This document shows positions 59,001 through 64,000 of a stretch of DNA of 64,000 nt, piece by piece (position 1 is the first letter of the stretch; each line of letters starts with the position of its first letter). The stretch is taken from positions 30,075,853 through 30,139,852 of the forward strand of contig NC_043969.1 in assembly GCF_902148855.1 (NCBI RefSeq), in the 5' to 3' direction. The notes under the pieces are model-generated. The model saw nothing but the letters and a program-made list of their open reading frames with translations. It did no database searches and was not told the DNA's origin. The stretch comes from Sphaeramia orbicularis (lineage: Eukaryota > Chordata > Actinopteri > Kurtiformes > Apogonidae). A program made the translations under genes and the position numbers.

Positions 59001-61979
59001 ACTACCACCTTTGCTGTGGACTTTTGCAGTATGTCAGCCATTTCTTGTATCTCAGCCACTGTGGGGGATTTGGGGATGGTTAGGTGAAACGCCACACACC
59101 CACCATGTTCTCTGAAGTCAGTAGAAAATGCCTGAATGCCATAGTGACTATAGTCATCCTAAAATACATAAAGGTGACATTTAGAATAATTTCAGTGGTT
59201 TTTCTGTTTATTGAACCCTTTCATGCATAGCGGTCACTACAGCGGACAGTTATTCTACAGCCATTCTCTTGTATATTGATGGGTTTTGTTGTTTTAGCTG
59301 CATATCAACCAACAAGAGCTAGAAACACTGTTCAGGACAGCTCACACCCAGGCCATCACCTGTTCAGCTTGCTTCCCTCTGGACGGAGCCACAGGTGCAT
59401 CATGGCCAAAGACAGACTAAAAAACGGCTTCTGTCCCAAAGCCATCATAACACTGAATGCAAATATGAACTGATTAGACTCATTACCGACAGAGTTCTAT
59501 TTATTTACTATTTATTCACTATCACACACTTGCGCTGTCACTTTACTCGAATCGTTTAGCGCTACTGTATTGTCTATTGTTACTGTTTATTGTTTTATGC
59601 GGTCGCACTTTAAGGCTTAGCTTTTAATCTCGTTGTCCTGCTTGGCAATGACAAATAAATTCTGATTCTGAACACAGTGGATGCTTATGCACCATCCCAT
59701 ACACTGTAATTCATACTAGTACTGTTACTTCGCTGTTCTTGATAAACCTGATCTGCACTAATATGTTTGAGTGTAAAGTAATTGCTAACTGTTATTAGAC
59801 TGTAATTAACAGTTTTCTTAAACAAAAAGGTTGTTTTGGTTTTTTTTTTGCATATTATCTCCATGAAGTGAGTAATTGCTAGTATTAGAGTATGTTAAAA
59901 TGAGAGAAAACATCAGATTAGCTGCATTAAAAATGTTTCTTCATAGTTTTCACACTGTATATGACTTTCTGATATTGTGTTTTGAATACATGTTTCTTTG
60001 CTTCAAAAATTAAACACACGGTGTCCAGCTGAGTGGACATTTTTGTAGCTCCATGAAAAATAGGTTTAAAAATGTTTTATTGTTTTGTTCATGCCTAAAG
60101 AGGGATAAAAACACTCAGGAAAAAAATCTTGACTAGGATTTTCATAATTCATGCACAAAAGGGTAAATAGAAAATAAAGACAGTATAAGTGCTTATCTCA
60201 CCATGGTTCCTATCGTGCCCACCCAGCTCCAGCCTAAGTAGGTGACCAGCTGAACAAGACCTCGAACTTGAAAGAGATCACTTGGCACAGTGCGCAAAAA
60301 TGATGGGTACGAATGTTTGTCAGTAAGGCAGGTACATGTAGCAAAGTAACTCACCTACAGGAAGATAGTATTGAATATGAAATCATAGTTAAATTACTGA
60401 AACTTTCATCATCAGATTTTACCCTGCCCTTATGCTCTTACCAGTGGGATGTTGAAAGGGCCGAGAGTGTGAGCCACAGCTCTGGTAGGAGACGATGATG
60501 CAAGACCAATTACAGCAGGCACAGGAGAACCAGTCAGACATGAAGGTGGGATTTCGGACCATGTAGTAGTTGTAGAATTTCCTGTTTTATCAGCAACACT
60601 GTTAATAGCACCTTCATTTTCAGTTGCCTTCAGCAGCTTTTCTGCTTTTTCCACACTCATTTGCATTGTGTCCACTTTACTTATCACAGCTTTGGAGGGA
60701 CTGACTAAAGACAGGAGAGACTGCAGGCTGGTGTGGACATGGTCGCAGCTGTCCATAATCCGATAGCCCAGTTTAACACCAGGTAACAGGCTGGAATTAG
60801 AGTTAATTTCCTCCACTGCAAACACCATGGTCATCATCCAACGAAAGGCCCTGTGATCAAACCTTGGAAAACAAAAAAAAAAGCTTTGGATTCTGTGTAA
60901 TTCTGAATGGGATAGACATCTGAGTAGGACTCATACATGTGAGCATGCACGCCAGTCTTCTTTAACCCCCAAAGACCTAAACAGCAACAGGCTTTTTCAG
61001 ACATATAAAAATCATAATACAACCACCAACAGAGTAAATGCCAGAAGCAGATTATCAGCAGAAAACAAACAAAACAAAAAAGGAAATGTATCCCATTATA
61101 AAAAAAGAAATACTTGATACAATTTTAGTGTTTACACATTCAAAAATCATACTAATTTACGATGTTTAATAACTTCTGAACCACTAATACAGTAGTTATT
61201 AGTTATTTGATTTACTATCAAATAACTAAGTGCATTAATACATATAAATGATTTACATAAAATGCAGTCTCTCAGCTTTCCATCATCGTCTTCTGCAAAA
61301 GTGATTCAAGATACTTGTTTTTATGTTCAGTTAATGATATACTTTGATGAAAAACACACATTTTCTTCCATTTTCTCTTTTCTGATATAATAACCTTTGC
61401 ATGCTGAGCTTTTATAAACATCTACTATAGGTAAATTGAGCATAAACAAATACCAGATTTTTATTGGAAAATGCAAAATGCAGAGGAATATATGATAAAT
61501 ATGTTATAAATCACAGGTCAGATGTAGAGAAAAAAAAAATCAAATATTTCTGGGTCTTTAAGGGTTAAGTTGTGACAGCAGAATAAAAAAAGACAGCAGT
61601 GATCTGATGGTAATGAAAGTAAAAAACACTCTGAAAAACCTCCCACTCACCCACTGCAAGATGTGAGTTGAGGTTTGTTACGGTAGCTCTGCTGTGGCTC
61701 CGAAGCCACATAATGAAGAGGGAACAGCCCCCCGATCACTACCTGCCCTTCTGACTGCAGCGCCAAAGGTTCACTGTCTACAAGTTTAACACATGGAAGC
61801 ACACTAAAAGCATGTCCTCCTTTACTCTCCAAACCTTCCAACTTCCCTGCTTTAGTTTTCTCTCCATCCATACCTAATTTTAGCCTGTTTCTTTTCTCCT
61901 CAGAATGTGTATTGTCAGACAACAACATGAGGGGGAGGCTCATTAAGACCCATAGCAGCAGCCAAGGGTGAGACCCCAT
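56070..61979 (-). CDS. Gene 9: long OlfC/V2R-like receptor with eleven exons
   Basis: Minus strand, eleven exons: 61979-61651, 60862-60442, 60354-60202, 59158-58958, 58834-58232, 58133-58003, 57844-57748, 57655-57532, 57151-56679, 56583-56503, 56426-56070; open for about 989 residues, all GT-AG. The start is the ATG 54 bp after a TATA box; it gives the signal peptide [20 protein letters not shown]. The large VFT exon is cut after GTIGTM and LLELFLE, the fourth standard exon once (phase 2), and the 7TM exon twice: after TTAPQ, exactly where genes 7 and 8 have an intron, and after QATTGR in extracellular loop 2. Three polar insertions lengthen the VFT: after the signal peptide ([19 protein letters not shown]), in exon 2 (60537-60699) and before ECTGSES-like sequence (58420-58591). 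Motifs: [50 protein letters not shown]. Relative to genes 2-6 it is the most divergent intact receptor here. Confidence 0.9.
59216..60163. mobile_element. MITE with CCCTTTCATGCAT ends, in gene 9 intron
   Basis: The left end reads CCCTTTCATGCATAGCGGTC. The reverse complement of the right end reads CCCTTTTGTGCATGAATTAT, so the ends are imperfect inverted repeats. Flanks TGAA and TAAA look like decayed TTAA, suggesting a piggyBac-like element. A LINE 3' end is nested inside. Confidence 0.55.
59300..59672 (+). mobile_element. LINE (non-LTR retrotransposon) 3' fragment
   Basis: An open stretch encodes [18 protein letters not shown] then [14 protein letters not shown], like the extreme C-terminus of reverse transcriptases of fish LINEs. 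It is followed by a short 3' UTR with CTCGTTGTCCTG and ends GACAAATAAATTCTGATTC. It is 5'-truncated and on the strand opposite to gene 9. Confidence 0.7.
60966..61564. mobile_element. piggyBac-like MITE, copy 4 of 4
   Basis: Starts CCCCCAAAGACCTAAACAG and ends TGGGTCTTTAAGGG with TTAA on both sides (60962-60965, 61565-61568). It lies in intron 1 of gene 9 and is more diverged than copies 1 and 2. Confidence 0.75.
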
Positions 61980-62032
61980 AAAGACCTTAAGTGGAGATGA
62001 GGGTTCTCCAACTTTGAACGGCTGATGAAGAC

Positions 62033-62040
62033 TATATAAA
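62033..62040 (-). promoter_or_regulatory. TATA box of gene 9
   Basis: TTTATATA on the minus strand, 54 bp before the chosen ATG at 61979. The upstream in-frame ATG at 62096 would place the start before the TATA box, so it was not used. Confidence 0.65.
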
Positions 62041-63354
62041 ATCTGAAATGCATGTTTCATTACATCGGTCACAAGTGTCATTGCCACGTCAGCCAATCAC
62101 AATCCAAAGATGGCTCACATGAATTGTGTCTAAACAGATCACCTTTTCTTTTAAATTAACACCTATAGTAGGCGAATAATAAAAAGTGATCAGATGTTTT
62201 AACCAAAAAAAAAAAAAAAAACACTTGCTATTATACAGTAAAGTTTCAACAAAATAAAAACAAAGGGGACAAAGATTAACTTTATCATAAGACAGATAAT
62301 CCTGAAATAGAAACAACAGACAATAGTTTGATATTTCTCTGCCACCTACTGGGCATCTTATAGTAAAACTAGTCTGAATTAAAGTCAAAGGATAGCATGT
62401 AACTTATAAAAAGTAAAGGTATTATCCTTAGGATTTATTCAAGCATTTTTCATTGTTGATACTTAAGTTCTGTTTGAAAACTGGTTGATAAAAATTGATG
62501 TGATTTCAATTTATGGAATGCCAGTAAATGAAGCTGACACTGTGGTGACTGAGGATTCGTATATACAGTATATATACACCAGTGGTTCCCAACCACAAAT
62601 TTCTGATGACCTCAGACATTCAAAAGAGAGTCTTTTTTTTTTTTTTTTTTTTTTTCAAAATTAATTTGTTTTTGATCATGTAATAGTTTGCTATACTATG
62701 TTGCAAATAAACATTAATTTTAGACAACATGTAGGCTATATAATGTATATTATGGATGGAGGCAGAAAGCCAGGTGTAGATTACTACACAAAGGGAGAGT
62801 TTTATTTTCCTTGGTCAGGATATGTACAGTCAGTCCAGCTTGTGTTTACAAGGCTGACAATTAATACTGAACAAACAGTAACTCAAACTATGAATTATGA
62901 AAGAGCTGCAGCATTTTAAACCGACCACAATGAACATTTGAAAGACAAACAGTACCACAGTGCTTCAGTTTCAGCTTCAGAATTTGTCACGTTTTTTATA
63001 TACTGTGATTATCTCTCAACTCACCATATATTTTTTTAGTAAGTTTTTATTTTTATCAATTACTAGAGAGTTTAGGCGACCCCAGTTGAATTCCAGGCAA
63101 CCCCACATGGGGTCCTGAGCCCAAGGTTGAAAAACACCGATATACACATCCCACTGAAAAAAAAAAAAAAAAAAGTGTAGAATTTATGGCTAGAAGAGAG
63201 ATAGATCTTAATAATAAATAATATCTAATTCCTTGTGGCGTTAAAATGTGACACTGGTCTTCTGAATCTAATTCATAAGCCCTGCCTCTGTAATGGGTGG
63301 TACAAGAGATTAAACAATGACGTAAATAGTGAAAGAGCAGAGCATAGTACTTTG
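62041..63354. other. Spacer between divergent genes 9 and 11
   Basis: Head-to-head spacer of about 1.3 kb. It contains poly-A/T runs (62203-62221, 62633-62655, 63158-63174) and one hAT-type MITE (62580-63139). No gene is seen. Confidence 0.65.
62580..63139. mobile_element. hAT (Charlie-like) MITE with perfect 8-bp target duplication
   Basis: The left end reads CAGTGGTTCCCAACC; the right end GGTTGAAAAACACCG is its imperfect reverse complement. ATATACAC flanks both sides (62572-62579 and 63140-63147). CGACCCCAGTTGAATTCC and ACCCCACATGGGGTCC near the right end are typical of hAT-derived repeats. Its right end lies about 215 bp upstream of the gene 11 TATA box. Confidence 0.88.
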
Positions 63355-63360
63355 TATAAA
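63355..63360 (+). promoter_or_regulatory. TATA box of gene 11
   Basis: TATAAA 47 bp before the chosen ATG at 63402. An earlier in-frame ATG at 63360 overlaps the TATA box and so is unlikely to be the start. Confidence 0.65.
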
Positions 63361-63401
63361 TGATGAGACGAGAGAACAAGGGTGTGTGGAGGAGTGCAAT
63401 T

Positions 63402-64000
63402 ATGGGGATATTTATCGACACACACCTGATGTTTTGTGTCTGTTACTCTTTTTTACTTCCCTTGTGTTCTTCTATGTCTGTAGATTGTGCTTTAAGGAAA
63501 CAATTTGATCTAAATGTAATGTACAAAGCTGGTGATGTGATACTAGGTGGTCTGTTTGAGGTTCACTATTCATCTGTTTTCCCTGAGCTTTCCTTCACTT
63601 CAGAGCCAAATCAACCAATATGCCAAAAGTGAGTTTATTGTATTTAACATATAGATTTTTACAATTTTCAATAATTTATCACATTTGTGGGGTATTTGTT
63701 GTAATTCCATTGCTTTCTTCTGGGTTTTTTTCTGTTTTGACAGTATAATTTAGTGCTTAATGATAACTTTGTGCAACAGTTTTGACATTCTAGGCTTCAA
63801 GCATGCACAGACAATGGCCTTTGCTATTGAAGAAATTAATAGGAACTCCAACCTTTTACCTAACGTGACTCTGGGATACAATTTGTATGACAATTGTGCA
63901 TCACTTGGAGTTGGATTTCGTGCTTCATTATCCCTGGCAAGCGGCAGACAGGGGCATTTTCTTTTGGATGAGGCCTGTGAGGGGGCCCCTCCAGTTCTAG
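63402..64000 (+). CDS. Gene 11: OlfC/V2R-like receptor, first exon and most of the second
   Basis: Exon 1 63402-63628 and exon 2 from 63780, running past the window end. Exon 1 encodes a signal peptide (MFCVCYSFLLPLCSSMSV) and DCALRKQFDL, KAGDVILGGLFEVHY; it ends in phase 2 like all siblings. Exon 2 reads [40 protein letters not shown] and then LASGRQGHFLLDEACEGAP. The VFT wording (GGLFEVHYSS, FKHAQTMAFA) differs from genes 2-6 and is somewhat nearer genes 9 and 10. It may belong to another OlfC clade; assignment needs the missing exons. Confidence 0.88.

Noticed and set aside
61980-62096. Upstream in-frame ATG extending gene 9 by 39 residues
   Set aside because: It precedes the TATA box and would bury the signal peptide; the ATG at 61979 fits sibling genes.

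Overview
The window is vertebrate genomic DNA, most likely from a percomorph-type teleost fish. It is intron-rich and AT-rich, with typical fish repeats: Tc1, hAT and piggyBac-like MITEs, a tRNA-derived SINE, a LINE 3' end and long (ATT)n, (AT)n and (GACA)n tracts. I see no bacterial genes, CRISPR array or rRNA, and I recognised no retroviral or capsid-bearing element.

Nearly all coding capacity belongs to one family: class C G-protein-coupled receptors of the fish OlfC / vomeronasal type-2 receptor (V2R) group, usually labelled 'extracellular calcium-sensing receptor-like' in automatic annotation. These are expected to be olfactory receptors of microvillous sensory neurons. A Venus-flytrap (VFT) domain binds the ligand (amino acids, for the few members studied), and a 9-cysteine linker joins it to the 7TM domain. 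The standard gene has six exons: (1) signal peptide and VFT start, (2) VFT, (3) large VFT exon, (4) VFT end, (5) cysteine-rich linker, (6) last linker cysteines plus all seven TMs. Intron phases are 2,0,0,0,1.

Layout. Plus strand: gene 1 (only its last exon, 149-1062), gene 2 (2047-5545, frameshifted), gene 3 (6015-9513), gene 4 (13263-16753), a strongly diverged, shrunken receptor-like gene 'V2RL' (18582-21222), gene 5 (24639-28181), gene 6 (30194-33979). Minus strand: near-identical tandem copies gene 7 (42127-35187) and gene 8 (47941-43047). Plus: gene 10 (49826-55165). Minus: gene 9 (61979-56070). Plus: gene 11 (63402 to beyond the window end). Genes 7-10 carry extra introns absent from genes 2-6, so the cluster holds at least two structural sub-groups meeting near 34-35 kb.

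Most interesting: (a) V2RL, an uninterrupted 5-exon gene that keeps V2R intron phases, promoter layout and weak exon-2 and 7TM similarity, but has lost most of the VFT and the cysteine-rich linker; (b) patchy near-identity of the TM2-TM4 coding segment across genes 1-5 and of a VFT segment between genes 3 and 4, which suggests gene conversion; (c) lineage-specific introns and two GC-AG introns; (d) a TATA box about 35-60 bp before the ATG in nearly every gene, implying very short 5' UTRs. All exon boundaries were placed by eye from splice consensus, phase and paralog comparison; no alignment software was used.
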